NCBI RefSeq assembly: GCF_015690355.1 | Contig: NZ_JADPRT010000007.1 | Location: 342,268 to 406,267, forward strand | Direction: 5' to 3' | Length of the DNA: 64,000 bases | DNA from: Streptacidiphilus fuscans | Lineage (GTDB): Bacteria > Actinomycetota > Actinomycetes > Streptomycetales > Streptomycetaceae | Part shown: positions 48,804-58,514 of the stretch, piece by piece | Layout: each line of letters begins with the position of its first letter | Position numbering within the stretch: the first letter of the stretch is position 1 | Program-made: the position numbers and the translations under genes | Notes under the pieces: generated by a model | Database searches by the model: none | What the model was told of the DNA's origin: nothing | Seen by the model: the letters and a program-made list of their open reading frames with translations, nothing else

Positions 48804-51163
48804 GCACGCGTGCCATCCGCACGGAGAAGAACCTCCAGAACATCACCAGTGCCCACCCGGACGGCATCGGCGGCTCGCCGCTGCGCCCGGACGGCATCCT
48901 CAAGGTCAAGGGTGAGTTCGCCTACTCGTCCGACATGTGGCACGAGGACATGCTGTGGGGCATGGCGCTGCGCTCGCCGCACGCCCACGCGCGGATCCTC
49001 TCGGTGGACACCTCCGAGGCGGTCAAGCACCCCGGCGTGTACGCGGTGATGACCTACGACGACATCCCCGGCTCGAAGTTCTACGGCCTGGAGATCCAGG
49101 ACCAGCCGGCGCTGGCCACGGGCAAGATCCGCTACCACGGCGAGGCCATCGCCATCGTCGCGGCCGACCACCCGGAGACCGCCCGCCGGGCGCTCGCCAA
49201 GATCAAGGTCGAGTACGAGATCCTGCCGACCATCACCACCGAGGAGCAGTGCCTCGACCCGGAGACCTACGGGTACGTGCACGAGCCGTCGGAGTACAAG
49301 GGCCACGCGTCCGGCAACGTCGTCCACTCGCAGAAGGTGATCTACGGCCAGGGCGTCACCGACGAGGTCCGCGCGCAGGCCGACGTGATCGTCAAGGGCG
49401 ACTACGTGGTCGGCATGCAGGACCAGGCCTTCCTCGGCCCGGAGTCCGGTCTGGCCGTGCCCGCCGAGGACGGCGGCATGGACCTCTACATCGCCACCCA
49501 GTGGCTGCACGTGGACCGGCAGCAGATCGCGCCGGTGCTGGGCCTGCCGGAGAACAAGGTCCGGCTCACCCTGGCCGGCGTCGGCGGCGCGTTCGGCGGT
49601 CGCGAGGACCTGTCGATGCAGATCCACGCCTGCCTGCTGGCGCAGCGCACCGGAAAGCCCGTCAAGATCGTGTACTCCCGCGAGGAGTCGTTCTTCGGGC
49701 ACGTGCACCGCCACCCGGCCAAGCTGACCTACGAGCACGGCGCCACCCGCGACGGCAAGCTGGTCTACTGCGACGCCCGGATCGTGCTGGACGGCGGCGC
49801 CTACGCCTCCGCCTCCCCGGCCGTCGTCGGCAACGCGGCCTCGCTGGGCATGGGCCCGTACGAGGTGCCGAACGTCAACATGTTCGCCATCGCGCTCTAC
49901 TCCAACAACCCGTCCTGCGGCGCCATGCGCGGCTTCGGCGCGGTCCAGGCCTGCTTCGCCTACGAGGCGCAACTGGACAAGCTGGCCGCCGAGTTGAACA
50001 TGGACCCGGTGGAGCTGCGGCAGCTCAACGCGGTCTCGCAGGGCTCGATCATGCCGACCGGCCAGGAGATCGACTCCCCGGCCCCGGTCGCCGACCTGCT
50101 GCGCCGGGTCAAGGAGCTCCCGCTTCCCCCAGCGCTGGACACCACGCACCTGGACATCCGCGAGATCCCCGGCGCGCTGTCGAACACCTCGCACGGCGAG
50201 GGCATCGTCCGCGGCGTCGGCTACGCGGTCGGCATCAAGAACGTCGGCTTCTCCGAGGGCTTCGACGACTACTCGACCGCCCGGGTCCGCCTGGAGGTCA
50301 TCGGCGGTGAGCCGGTCGCCATGGTGCACACCGCCATGGCCGAGGTCGGCCAGGGCGGCGTCACCGTCCACGGCCAGATCGCCCGGACCGAGCTGGGCGT
50401 CGAGCGGGTCACCATCCACCCGGCCAACACCGAGGTGGGGTCGGCCGGTTCGACCTCCGCGTCGCGCCAGACCTACATGACCGGCGGCGCCGTCAAGCTG
50501 GCCGCCGAGGCGGTCCGCAACGAGCTGCTGGCGCTGGGCCGCAAGCGCTACGGCTGGACGTACAACGACCTGTCGCTGGTCGGCGGCAAGGTGGTCTCCG
50601 CCTCCTCGGGCGTGCTGATCTCCATCGTCGACCTGCTCGGCGACTCCGTGATCGACCTGACCCGCGAGCACCACCACCGCCCCACCGTCCCCTTCGACAA
50701 GGAGACCGGCCAGGGCTTCGGCCACGTCCAGTACACCTTCTGCGCCCACCGCGCCGTGGTGGACGTGGACGTGGAGCTGGGCCTGGTCAAGGTGGTCGAG
50801 CTGGCCGCCGCCCAGGACGTGGGCAAGGCGCTCAACCCGCTCTCCGTGGTCGGCCAGATCCAGGGCGGTTCGACCCAGGGCCTCGGCCTCGCGGTCATGG
50901 AGGAGATCGTCGTCAAGGACGGCAAGGTCAGGAACCCGTCCTTCACCGACTACCTCATCCCCACCATCCTGGACACCCCGCCGATGCCGGTGGACGTCCT
51001 CGAACTCGCCGACGAGCACGCCCCCTACGGGCTGCGCGGTGTCGGCGAGGCACCCACCCTGTCGTCGACCCCCGCCGTCGTCGCGGCCATCCGCGCGGCC
51101 ACCGGCCTCGCGCTGGACCGCGTGCCGGTCCGGCCCGAGCACCTGACGGGCACAGAGGGCTGA
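48800..51163 (+). CDS. Xanthine dehydrogenase molybdopterin-binding subunit
   Basis: A 787-residue molybdopterin subunit of the xanthine dehydrogenase/aldehyde oxidase family, oxidising hypoxanthine and xanthine to urate. Motifs: VGGAFGGREDLSMQIHACLL, GGTQ-like VVHSQKVIYGQ region, AMRGFGAVQACFAYEA, and the catalytic Glu in GLRGVGEAPTLSS. The start GTG at 48800 overlaps the previous stop. It sits in the full operon with a permease and XdhC. Confidence 0.9.
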   Translation: MSTRAIRTEKNLQNITSAHPDGIGGSPLRPDGILKVKGEFAYSSDMWHEDMLWGMALRSPHAHARILSVDTSEAVKHPGVYAVMTYDDIPGSKFYGLEIQDQPALATGKIRYHGEAIAIVAADHPETARRALAKIKVEYEILPTITTEEQCLDPETYGYVHEPSEYKGHASGNVVHSQKVIYGQGVTDEVRAQADVIVKGDYVVGMQDQAFLGPESGLAVPAEDGGMDLYIATQWLHVDRQQIAPVLGLPENKVRLTLAGVGGAFGGREDLSMQIHACLLAQRTGKPVKIVYSREESFFGHVHRHPAKLTYEHGATRDGKLVYCDARIVLDGGAYASASPAVVGNAASLGMGPYEVPNVNMFAIALYSNNPSCGAMRGFGAVQACFAYEAQLDKLAAELNMDPVELRQLNAVSQGSIMPTGQEIDSPAPVADLLRRVKELPLPPALDTTHLDIREIPGALSNTSHGEGIVRGVGYAVGIKNVGFSEGFDDYSTARVRLEVIGGEPVAMVHTAMAEVGQGGVTVHGQIARTELGVERVTIHPANTEVGSAGSTSASRQTYMTGGAVKLAAEAVRNELLALGRKRYGWTYNDLSLVGGKVVSASSGVLISIVDLLGDSVIDLTREHHHRPTVPFDKETGQGFGHVQYTFCAHRAVVDVDVELGLVKVVELAAAQDVGKALNPLSVVGQIQGGSTQGLGLAVMEEIVVKDGKVRNPSFTDYLIPTILDTPPMPVDVLELADEHAPYGLRGVGEAPTLSSTPAVVAAIRAATGLALDRVPVRPEHLTGTEG

Positions 51164-51180
51164 CGACGGCTCACAGACCG

Positions 51181-51230
51181 CTCCGGGGCGGGGCAACCAT
51201 GTCTCGTCTTCCCGCGCCTCGCCCCGGGGC
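51181..51230 (+). terminator. Imperfect GC hairpin after the xanthine dehydrogenase operon
   Basis: Arms around 51181-51194 and 51216-51230 (CTCCGGGGCGGGGC and GCCTCGCCCCGGGGC) pair in about 13 positions. It lies 18 bp after the operon stop and before the NCS2 permease. No U-tract, so termination efficiency is uncertain. Confidence 0.45.
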
Positions 51231-51414
51231 AGCACCAACGCACAGAAAGACACCGATGTACCCCGCACTCGCCAGCACGCAGCCTTCGCCGAGGCCCGTG
51301 CATCACGGCAGCTGTAGAAAGTAGCGCGCCGCACCGTCCCCTGAATCCCTGCCTAGAGGGTCACCCAGGCCGGCCGCTCCACCCCAACCCCCTACGAAAC
51401 TTGGGAGTGGAACC

Positions 51415-52896
51415 GTGACCCAGACTTCCACGGAATCCAGCCTCACCCCTTCCGGCGACCCCACCCGGTCCCCGGAACCCAAACCGAAGAACGCGCTGGA
51501 CGCGTACTTCAAGATCTCCGCCAGAGGTTCCACCCTCGCCGGAGAGGTCCGAGGTGGTCTGACCACCTTCATGGCCATGGCGTACATCCTTCTGTTGAAC
51601 CCCATCATCCTGTCGGTGGCGGACGTCAACGGGAACCATCTGAGCCATGCCCAGGTGACCACCGCAACGGCCCTGGCCGCGGCGGTCACCACGATCCTCC
51701 TCGGCGTCGTCGGCAACGCGCCGCTCGCAGCGGCCGCCGGTCTGAGCGTCTCCAACACCCTTGCCGCGGTGATGGTCCCCCACGTCACCTGGCCGCAGGC
51801 AATGGGCCTCTGCGTCATCTACGGCGCGGCGATCGTGCTGCTGGTCGTGACCGGTCTTCGCGAGAAGATCATGAACGGCATCCCGATGGCGCTCAAGCAC
51901 GCCATCACCATCGGCATCGGTCTCTTCATCGCACTGATCGGCCTGGTCAACGCGGGCTTCGTGTCCCGCATCCCGGACGCCGCGGGTACGGACACGCCGC
52001 TCCAGCTCGGCATCAACAACAACCTGCAGGGCTGGCCGGTACTGATCTTCGCGATCACGCTGCTGACCATCTTCGTCCTGCAGACCCGCAAGGTCCCGGG
52101 CGCGATCCTGATCGGCATCATGACCGGCACCGTGCTCTCGGTGATCCTCAACGCGGTGCTCAACATCCCGGCCTCGGTCTGGGGTCTGTCCGTGCCGAAG
52201 TGGCCCGGAAACCCGGTCGCCAGCCCGGACTTCGGTCTCTTCGGGCACATCGACCTGTTCGGCGCCTTCGGCAGCAAGGGCATGGGCGCGCTGAGCGCGG
52301 GCTTCGCGGTCTTCGCCCTGGTCCTGGCCGGGTTCTTCGACGCGATGGCCACCATCATCGGCATCGGCACCGAGGCCGGTCTGGCCGACGAGCAGGGCCG
52401 GATGCCGGGCCTGTCCAAGGCGCTGTTCGTGGACGGCACCGGCGGCATCATCGGCGGTCTGTCCGGCGCGTCCGGCCAGACGGTCTTCATCGAGTCGGCC
52501 ACCGGCGTCGGCGAAGGCGCCCGGACCGGTTTCTCCAGCGTCGTCACCGGCCTGGTCTTCGCCGCGATGCTGTTCTTCACGCCGCTGGCCGGCATGGTGC
52601 CGGGTCAGGTCGCGGCGGCCGCCCTGGTGGTCATCGGCTCGATGATGCTGTCCCAGGCGCGTCATATCGAGTGGGGCGACCGGGAGGTGGCCATCCCGGC
52701 CTTCCTCACCATCGCTCTGATGCCGTTCACTTACTCGATCACCGCCGGTGTCGGCGCAGGCGTGATCGCCTACTGTGCGATCAAGGCCGGCCGGGGCCGG
52801 TGGCGTGAGCCGGGCGTGCTGATGTGGGGACTGACCGCGGTCTTCCTCGTCTACTTCGCCCTGCACCCGATCAAGGAATGGCTCGGCGTCCACTGA
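51415..52896 (+). CDS. NCS2 family purine permease (AzgA-like)
   Basis: A 493-residue polytopic permease for purine bases. The family signature LAGEVRGGLTTFMAMAYILL opens the protein, and GFFDAMATIIGIGTEAGLAD lies in the middle; the C-terminus has the usual paired helices. GTG at 51415 has GGGAGTGG upstream. It follows the xanthine dehydrogenase operon, so it likely imports hypoxanthine, guanine or xanthine. Confidence 0.9.
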   Translation: MTQTSTESSLTPSGDPTRSPEPKPKNALDAYFKISARGSTLAGEVRGGLTTFMAMAYILLLNPIILSVADVNGNHLSHAQVTTATALAAAVTTILLGVVGNAPLAAAAGLSVSNTLAAVMVPHVTWPQAMGLCVIYGAAIVLLVVTGLREKIMNGIPMALKHAITIGIGLFIALIGLVNAGFVSRIPDAAGTDTPLQLGINNNLQGWPVLIFAITLLTIFVLQTRKVPGAILIGIMTGTVLSVILNAVLNIPASVWGLSVPKWPGNPVASPDFGLFGHIDLFGAFGSKGMGALSAGFAVFALVLAGFFDAMATIIGIGTEAGLADEQGRMPGLSKALFVDGTGGIIGGLSGASGQTVFIESATGVGEGARTGFSSVVTGLVFAAMLFFTPLAGMVPGQVAAAALVVIGSMMLSQARHIEWGDREVAIPAFLTIALMPFTYSITAGVGAGVIAYCAIKAGRGRWREPGVLMWGLTAVFLVYFALHPIKEWLGVH

Positions 52897-52980
52897 GCCT
52901 TCCGCCGGGGGGCCCCGCCGTCGGGGGGGGCGACCCCGCACCCACGCGTTACCACAACATACACCGGAGGAGCCCCTCCC

Positions 52981-54162
52981 ATGCAGGACATCGCCGAGCA
53001 GCTCGCCGCCTGGCACCGTGCGGGACGTCCGTTCGCCGTGGCCACCGTCGTCTCGGTCTCCGGGAGCGCACCGCGCGACCCGGGCGCCGCGTTGGCCGTG
53101 GACGCGGACGGCGAGGCGGTCGGCTCGGTCTCCGGCGGCTGCGTCGAGGGCGCGGTCTACGAGCTGTGCCAGGAGGCGCTGGCCTCCGGCGAGCCGGTGC
53201 TGCAGACCTTCGGCTACAGCGACGAGGACGCCTTCGCCGTCGGCCTGACCTGCGGCGGGATCATCGACATCTTCGTCCAGCCGGTCGTCCCCGGCGCCTC
53301 CGAGGGCATGGACGCGGGCATCGCCTACGTCCAGTCCGGCACGCCGGTGGCGCTGGTCCGCTGCATCAGCGGCCCGGCCGGGCTGCTGGGCCGGACCCTC
53401 GCCGTCACCGGCGACGCGCACCACGGGGCGCTCGACGCAGGGGAGTTGGCCGGCGGCCCGGAACTGGAGATCGCCGCCGTCGTGCACGCCCGCGCGATGC
53501 TGGACGCCGGCCGCACCGGTCGGCTGACGCTGGCGCTGGACGGCCGCCCGTGCGATCCCAACGCGAGCGACGCCGCCGTCTTCTTCGTCGAGTCGTACGT
53601 GCCCGCGCCGCGCATGATCGTCTTCGGTGCCATCGACTTCGCCGGAGCGGTCGCGAAGATCGGCAAGTTCCTCGGCTACGACGTGACCGTCTGCGACGCC
53701 CGCCCGGTCTTCGCGACCGAGCGCCGCTTCCCCGAGGCCGACCGCGTGGTGGTCGACTGGCCGCACCGCTACCTGGAGGCCGAGGCGGAGGCCGGTCGAC
53801 TGGACTCCCGAACCGCACTGTGCGTGCTGACCCATGACGCCAAGTTCGACGTGCCGCTGCTGGAACGCGCGCTGCGGATGCCGCTCGGCTTCGTCGGCGC
53901 GATGGGCTCGCGCCGCACCCACGGCGACCGGCTGGAGCGGCTGCGCGAGATCGGCCTGACCGAGGTCGAGCTGAACCGGCTCCGCTCCCCCATCGGCCTG
54001 GACCTGGGCGCGCGCACCCCGGAGGAGACGGCCGTCGCGGTCGCCGCCGAGATCGTCGCCCACCGCCGCGGCGGCAGCTGCCTGCCGCTCAGCGCGCACG
54101 ACGGGCCGATCCACCACGACCTGCGCAGCGCGAAGCTGGCGGAGCCGCGCCGGATAGCCTGA
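52981..54162 (+). CDS. xdhC: XdhC family molybdenum cofactor chaperone
   Basis: A 393-residue XdhC protein that inserts and sulfurates the molybdenum cofactor of xanthine dehydrogenase. N-terminal VSVSGSAPRDPGAALAVDAD and GSVSGGCVEGAVYELCQEAL; C-terminal Rossmann-like domain FGAIDFAGAVAKIGKFLGYD and a conserved GFVGAMGSRRTHGDRLERLR. The ATG at 52981 has GGAGGAG upstream. An 8-G run lies about 50 bp before the start. Confidence 0.9.
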   Translation: MQDIAEQLAAWHRAGRPFAVATVVSVSGSAPRDPGAALAVDADGEAVGSVSGGCVEGAVYELCQEALASGEPVLQTFGYSDEDAFAVGLTCGGIIDIFVQPVVPGASEGMDAGIAYVQSGTPVALVRCISGPAGLLGRTLAVTGDAHHGALDAGELAGGPELEIAAVVHARAMLDAGRTGRLTLALDGRPCDPNASDAAVFFVESYVPAPRMIVFGAIDFAGAVAKIGKFLGYDVTVCDARPVFATERRFPEADRVVVDWPHRYLEAEAEAGRLDSRTALCVLTHDAKFDVPLLERALRMPLGFVGAMGSRRTHGDRLERLREIGLTEVELNRLRSPIGLDLGARTPEETAVAVAAEIVAHRRGGSCLPLSAHDGPIHHDLRSAKLAEPRRIA

Positions 54163-54228
54163 GCGCGCACGACTTGCATTCAATAAGTGAACAGATGGGC
54201 AGCTGCAGAGGGCAGCAACTGTCCGGAT

Positions 54229-54256
54229 TTGACTTCATAACCTCAAGGAATAACCT
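54229..54256 (+). promoter_or_regulatory. Possible vegetative promoter before the sugar porter gene
   Basis: TTGACT (54229-54234), a 16-nt spacer and TAACCT (54251-54256) resemble the main sigma consensus. The region is unusually AT-rich for this genome. Confidence 0.4.
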
Positions 54257-54315
54257 CTGTCGCGTTGAACTTATCCTTCGAGTCCGGTAACGAAGCCGGG
54301 CGTCTGGAGCGCAAC

Positions 54316-55725
54316 GTGACCACCACCACCGGGTCCAGGCGGCCGGCCGGAGCTGCGGCCGACAACCTGGGCCACGTCGTTTTCATCACCGCGGCCGCCG
54401 CCATGGGCGGCTTTCTCTTCGGCTACGACAGCTCCGTGATCAACGGGGCCGTGACCGCGATCCAGCACAAGTACCAGGTCGGCTCCGCCGAGCTGGCGCA
54501 GGTCGTCGCTGTCGCGCTGATCGGCAGCGCCATCGGCGCCGCGCTGGCCGGACGGATGGCCGACCGGCTGGGCCGGATCCGGGTCATGCAGATCGCCGCC
54601 GCGCTCTTCACCGTGAGCGCCATCGGCTCGGCGCTGCCCTTCTCGCTCTGGGACCTGGTCCTGTGGCGCACGCTGGGCGGCATCGGCATCGGCATGGCCT
54701 CGGTGATCGGCCCCGCGTACATCGCCGAGGTGGCCCCGCCCGCCTACCGCGGCCGGCTCGGCTCGTTCCAGCAGGCCGCCATCGTCATCGGCATCGCGAT
54801 ATCCCAGCTCGTCAACTGGGGCATCCTGCAGGCCGCGCACGGCAACCAGCGCGGACACCTGCTCGGCGTCGAGGCGTGGCAGGTCATGCTCGGCGTGATG
54901 GTGGTCCCGGCCGTCCTCTACGGCCTGCTGTCCTTCGCGATCCCCGAGTCGCCGCGCTTCCTGATCTCCGCCGGCCGGATCGACCGCGCCAAGGCGGTCA
55001 TCGCCGAGGTCGAGGGCCACAGCACCGACCTGGACGCCCGCGTCGCCGAGATCGACGAGGCGATGCGCAGCGAGCACCGCTCCACCTTCAAGGACCTGCT
55101 CGGCGGCGGGTTCGGCCTGCTGCCGATCGTCTGGGTGGGGATCGGCCTCTCGGTCTTCCAGCAGCTGGTCGGCATCAACGTGGCCTTCTACTACAGCTCG
55201 ACGCTGTGGCAGTCGGTCGGCGTCGACCCGAGCTCGTCGTTCTTCTACTCGTTCACGACGTCGATCATCAACATCATCGGCACGGTCGTGGCGATCGTCC
55301 TGGTCGACCGGATCGGCCGCAAGCCGCTGGCGCTGATCGGCTCGGTCGGCATGACGGTCTCGCTGGCACTGGAGGCCTGGGCCTTCTCCGCCCTGCACGG
55401 CGGCACCCTGCCGCACACCCAGGGCGTGGTGGCGCTCGTCGCGGCGCACGCGTTCGTCTTCTTCTTCGCCATGTCGTGGGGCGTGGTGGTCTGGGTGATG
55501 CTGGGCGAGATGTTCCCCAACCACATCCGGGCCGCTGCCCTGGGCGTCGCGGCGGCTGCGCAGTGGATCGCCAACTGGGCCATCACCGCCAGCTTCCCGA
55601 GCCTCTCCGGCTGGAACCTGACGGGGACGTACGTGATCTACGCGGCCTTCGCACTGCTCTCGATCCCGTTCGTGCTCAAGTTCGTCCGCGAGACCAAGGG
55701 CAAGTCCCTGGAGGAGATGGGCTGA
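54316..55725 (+). CDS. Sugar porter MFS transporter
   Basis: A 469-residue twelve-helix sugar:proton symporter. Signatures: FGYDSSVINGAVTAI, RMADRLGRIRVMQI, YIAEVAPPAYRGRLGS, IPESPRFLISAGRIDRAKAV, VDRIGRKPLALIGSVG and KFVRETKGKSLEEMG. The GTG at 54316 has GGAG six bases upstream; an upstream in-frame TTG (54265) would add a leader. No sugar kinase or hydrolase gene adjoins. Confidence 0.9.
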   Translation: MTTTTGSRRPAGAAADNLGHVVFITAAAAMGGFLFGYDSSVINGAVTAIQHKYQVGSAELAQVVAVALIGSAIGAALAGRMADRLGRIRVMQIAAALFTVSAIGSALPFSLWDLVLWRTLGGIGIGMASVIGPAYIAEVAPPAYRGRLGSFQQAAIVIGIAISQLVNWGILQAAHGNQRGHLLGVEAWQVMLGVMVVPAVLYGLLSFAIPESPRFLISAGRIDRAKAVIAEVEGHSTDLDARVAEIDEAMRSEHRSTFKDLLGGGFGLLPIVWVGIGLSVFQQLVGINVAFYYSSTLWQSVGVDPSSSFFYSFTTSIINIIGTVVAIVLVDRIGRKPLALIGSVGMTVSLALEAWAFSALHGGTLPHTQGVVALVAAHAFVFFFAMSWGVVVWVMLGEMFPNHIRAAALGVAAAAQWIANWAITASFPSLSGWNLTGTYVIYAAFALLSIPFVLKFVRETKGKSLEEMG

Positions 55726-55905
55726 CGCCCCTGCTGGATCGCTCCCGCGGCGCGGCTGGTGTGGTTCACCAGCCGCGCCGTCGCGTTCCACCAACGTCCC
55801 ACCGGCGTCCCACCAGCTCATCCGTCACGCCCTCTTGTGCGCGCACCGCCGACGGTGCAAGGTCCCACCCGTACCACCCAGTCAAGATCGACGGGAGGCG
55901 AGTGT

Positions 55906-57576
55906 ATGCGCATCGCGGGCGTGCTCGGAACAGCTGCCCTGCTGTGTGCTGCCCTGCTCGGCACGGGAACGGCCCATGCCGACGCGGGGCAGATCGAGAC
56001 CAACTACCAGAACCCGGTCACCGCACTGCCGCCGGTGAGCCAACCGGGCACGCACCACTGCACCGTGACCGAAATGCAGAACGACTTCGGCAACACCATC
56101 TCCTCCCCCGCCTGGTCAGGCACGGTGACGCCGCCGGCCGACTGCCCGGGGCCGTGGAACAAGGTGGTGCTCACCTGGTCCGGCAGCGTGCAGGGGCGGC
56201 AGTACGACCGGCTGGCCGGCGTGTGGATCGGCGGCGCCGAGGTGCTGCGCACCAGCACGCCCGAGCCCACGGCGGCCGGGATCAGCTGGAGTCTGCAGAA
56301 GGACGTCACCCAGTTCGTCCCGCTGCTGCGCACCCCGCAGCCCATCGCGGTCTCGCTCGGCAACGTGGTCAACAGCACCTACACCGGCGTCTACGACATG
56401 AAGCTGACGCTGACGTACTACCAGGCCGACCACCGGTACCCGCCCGCGCACACCGCCGACCAGGTGCTGCCGCTGTCGGCGTCGACCACCGACGCCGGGT
56501 GGACCTACCTCAACCCCGGCCAGTCGTCCTCCAAGACGGTCACCCTGCCGCGCAACCTGACCGGCGTCGACATGGAGGTCTACGCCCGCGGCGGCGGCTG
56601 CGACGAGCAGTGGTTCGACTCGGTGCCGAACGACCTGGCGGCCAAGTACCCGAACTACCTCTGCGGCGGCGGCCCGTACCGCGAGGTGCAGGTGGCGGTC
56701 GACGGCCGCCCGGCGGGGCTCGCGCAGCCGTACCCGGTCGTCTACTCCGGCGGCATCGTGCCGACGCTGTGGCGGCCGATCCCGGCGATCGACCAGTTCG
56801 TCACGCAGGCGTACGACATCAACCTGACGCCCTTCGCCGGGCTGCTGGTCGACGGCAAGCCGCACACCTTCACCGTCACGCCCTACGGCGCGGCGGACGG
56901 CTGGACCGTCGACAGCACCCTGTTCCTGACGACGGATCACCACGCCGCGCAGACCTACGGCGCGCTGACGAGCGACACCCTCTCGCTCACCCCGGCCGTG
57001 GCCACCACGGAGACGCCCGGGACCGGCGACACGGTGAATGTCCGCGTCAGCGCCACGCGTGACTGGTCCACCTCCGGGTGGCTCGCCACCTCGGCGGGCC
57101 GGGTGACGACGACGGTGTCCCAGCACGCCTGGTACCTCAACACCGACGCCGTCTCCCAGGGCGGTCAGCTCCAGATCGTGAACCAGCAGGAGTACGGCGC
57201 CACCACGGTGACCACCGCTCCCGAGCACGGCCACGCCACGGCCACCCGGCACGCCTGGTCGTACCCGATCACGGTCGACTCCGACGTCCCGCTCTACACC
57301 GACGGGAACAACTACTCCCTGTCGGCGACGGTCCACCAGGGCCGGATGCTGGACGACAGCGTCCTTACGGGCGACCACTGGCGACAGGTGGCCGTCACGG
57401 ACGACTCCGTGGACGCGACCGGCGTGCTGGCCCGCACCAACGGGGTGACGACGGCGGCCGACGGCACCGACTCCGAGCACTGGATCGGCACCACGGACAC
57501 CGGTGCCTGCTACGACCACCTGATCCGTGCCGCGCACGGATACGTCACCACGGGCCGGGTGAGCGACTGTAGTTGA
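55906..57576 (+). CDS. Secreted peptide N-glycosidase A-like amidase (PNGase A family)
   Basis: A 556-residue secreted enzyme. The signal peptide (MRIAGVLGTAALLCAALLGT, cleavage after AHA) is followed by the PNGase A domain: QNPVTALPPVSQPGTHHCTV, WNKVVLTWSGSVQGRQYDRL, GVWIGGAEVLRTSTPEP. It resembles the plant/fungal amidase that removes N-glycans from glycopeptides. The ATG at 55906 has GGGAGG nine bases upstream. It may help use plant or fungal glycoproteins; the upstream sugar porter could take up released sugars. Confidence 0.8.
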   Translation: MRIAGVLGTAALLCAALLGTGTAHADAGQIETNYQNPVTALPPVSQPGTHHCTVTEMQNDFGNTISSPAWSGTVTPPADCPGPWNKVVLTWSGSVQGRQYDRLAGVWIGGAEVLRTSTPEPTAAGISWSLQKDVTQFVPLLRTPQPIAVSLGNVVNSTYTGVYDMKLTLTYYQADHRYPPAHTADQVLPLSASTTDAGWTYLNPGQSSSKTVTLPRNLTGVDMEVYARGGGCDEQWFDSVPNDLAAKYPNYLCGGGPYREVQVAVDGRPAGLAQPYPVVYSGGIVPTLWRPIPAIDQFVTQAYDINLTPFAGLLVDGKPHTFTVTPYGAADGWTVDSTLFLTTDHHAAQTYGALTSDTLSLTPAVATTETPGTGDTVNVRVSATRDWSTSGWLATSAGRVTTTVSQHAWYLNTDAVSQGGQLQIVNQQEYGATTVTTAPEHGHATATRHAWSYPITVDSDVPLYTDGNNYSLSATVHQGRMLDDSVLTGDHWRQVAVTDDSVDATGVLARTNGVTTAADGTDSEHWIGTTDTGACYDHLIRAAHGYVTTGRVSDCS

Positions 57577-57588
57577 CGGATCGTCAAC
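57572..57588. terminator. Short hairpin between convergent genes
   Basis: GTTGACG-GAT-CGTCAAC is a 7-bp perfect stem with a 3-nt loop overlapping the PNGase stop codon. It lies between convergent genes and may end both transcripts; no U-tract. Confidence 0.5.
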
Positions 57589-57624
57589 AAGGGCTCTACG
57601 GACCGCGTCGGTGTTGCCCGGACC

Positions 57625-58374
57625 TCACACGGTGAGGGCCAGCAGCACCGGCGCGGCCTTGCGCTGGAGGGTCTCCGCCGCCTCCTTGAGGCGGTAGGCC
57701 TCCTCCACCGGGAGCGAGAAGGCCAGGCAGCCGACGGCGTTCCCCGCAGTGACCGCGACGGCCGCACAGACCGTGCCGATGGCGTACTCCTGCAGGTCCA
57801 GCATCGGCATGGTGACCGGATGGCGGTCCAGGCGCTGGAGCAGAACGCCGGTGTCGACGGTGGTGCGCGAGGTGAACCGCGCCGCCGGATGCCGGTTCAG
57901 GTGGTCGCGACGCGAGTCGTGGTCCAGCTGCGAGAGCAGGCACTTGCCGATCGCGCTGGCGTGGCCGCTGGCGCGGAAGTCGACCCACTCGTGGACGCTG
58001 GGCGTCATCGGCCCGTCCACCACGGCCTGTACGGAGACCTCGCCGTCGGCGTAGCGGGAGAAGTAGACCGCCGCGCCCAACTCGTCGCGGAGCGAGGCGA
58101 GTTTGGCCACCAGCCGGGACTGCACCAGCTGCTCCCTGTTGGCCTGGCCGAGCATCGCCAGCGCGCCGCCCAGCACGTACGCGCCGTCGTCGAGGCGCTC
58201 CAGATAGCCCTCGCGCACCAGCGAGCGGAGCAGCCGACGGGCGTGCTCGACGGAGAGCTGGACTTCCTCGGCGAGTTCGGAGGCGCTCGCGCCGAAGCCC
58301 CGGCGGTCCACCGCCTCCAGCAGCCGCAGGGCACGTTCGACCGAGCTCCGTGGGGAGTGGTTGTGCGCAGCCAT
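57625..58374 (-). CDS. IclR family regulator (possible AllR-like)
   Basis: A 249-residue repressor. Helix-turn-helix: RALRLLEAVDRRGFGASASE and VEHARRLLRSLVREGYLERL; ligand domain includes GHASAIGKCLLSQLDHDSRR and CAAVAVTAGNAVGCLAFSLP. IclR relatives (AllR) repress allantoin genes, and allantoinase and allantoicase are encoded about 2.6-5.2 kb upstream. ATG at 58374 is chosen; GTG at 58380 is an alternative. Confidence 0.75.
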   Translation of the reverse strand: MAAHNHSPRSSVERALRLLEAVDRRGFGASASELAEEVQLSVEHARRLLRSLVREGYLERLDDGAYVLGGALAMLGQANREQLVQSRLVAKLASLRDELGAAVYFSRYADGEVSVQAVVDGPMTPSVHEWVDFRASGHASAIGKCLLSQLDHDSRRDHLNRHPAARFTSRTTVDTGVLLQRLDRHPVTMPMLDLQEYAIGTVCAAVAVTAGNAVGCLAFSLPVEEAYRLKEAAETLQRKAAPVLLALTV

Positions 58375-58514
58375 GCCCACCAGACTAGCCGTCAGCCGGT
58401 CCGGTGAGCATGGGTTGTGCGGTGTTCGATCCCGGTTCGTACAGGCACATGATCGTGGCGGCCGAAACGCGGGGTGTGCGCGGCTTGATCCAGGTCAGGA
58501 CTGGTCAGAACGGG

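Noticed and set aside
52923-52930. Run of eight G as a phase-variation tract
   Set aside because: It is outside coding sequence and upstream of the xdhC ribosome site; a single G-run in this GC-rich DNA is weak evidence.
51361-54183. A 940-residue open frame on the minus strand
   Set aside because: It lies antisense to the NCS2 permease and xdhC genes, has low-complexity Arg/Gly/Asp/His-rich translation and no domain. Long antisense frames are normal in DNA of this GC content.
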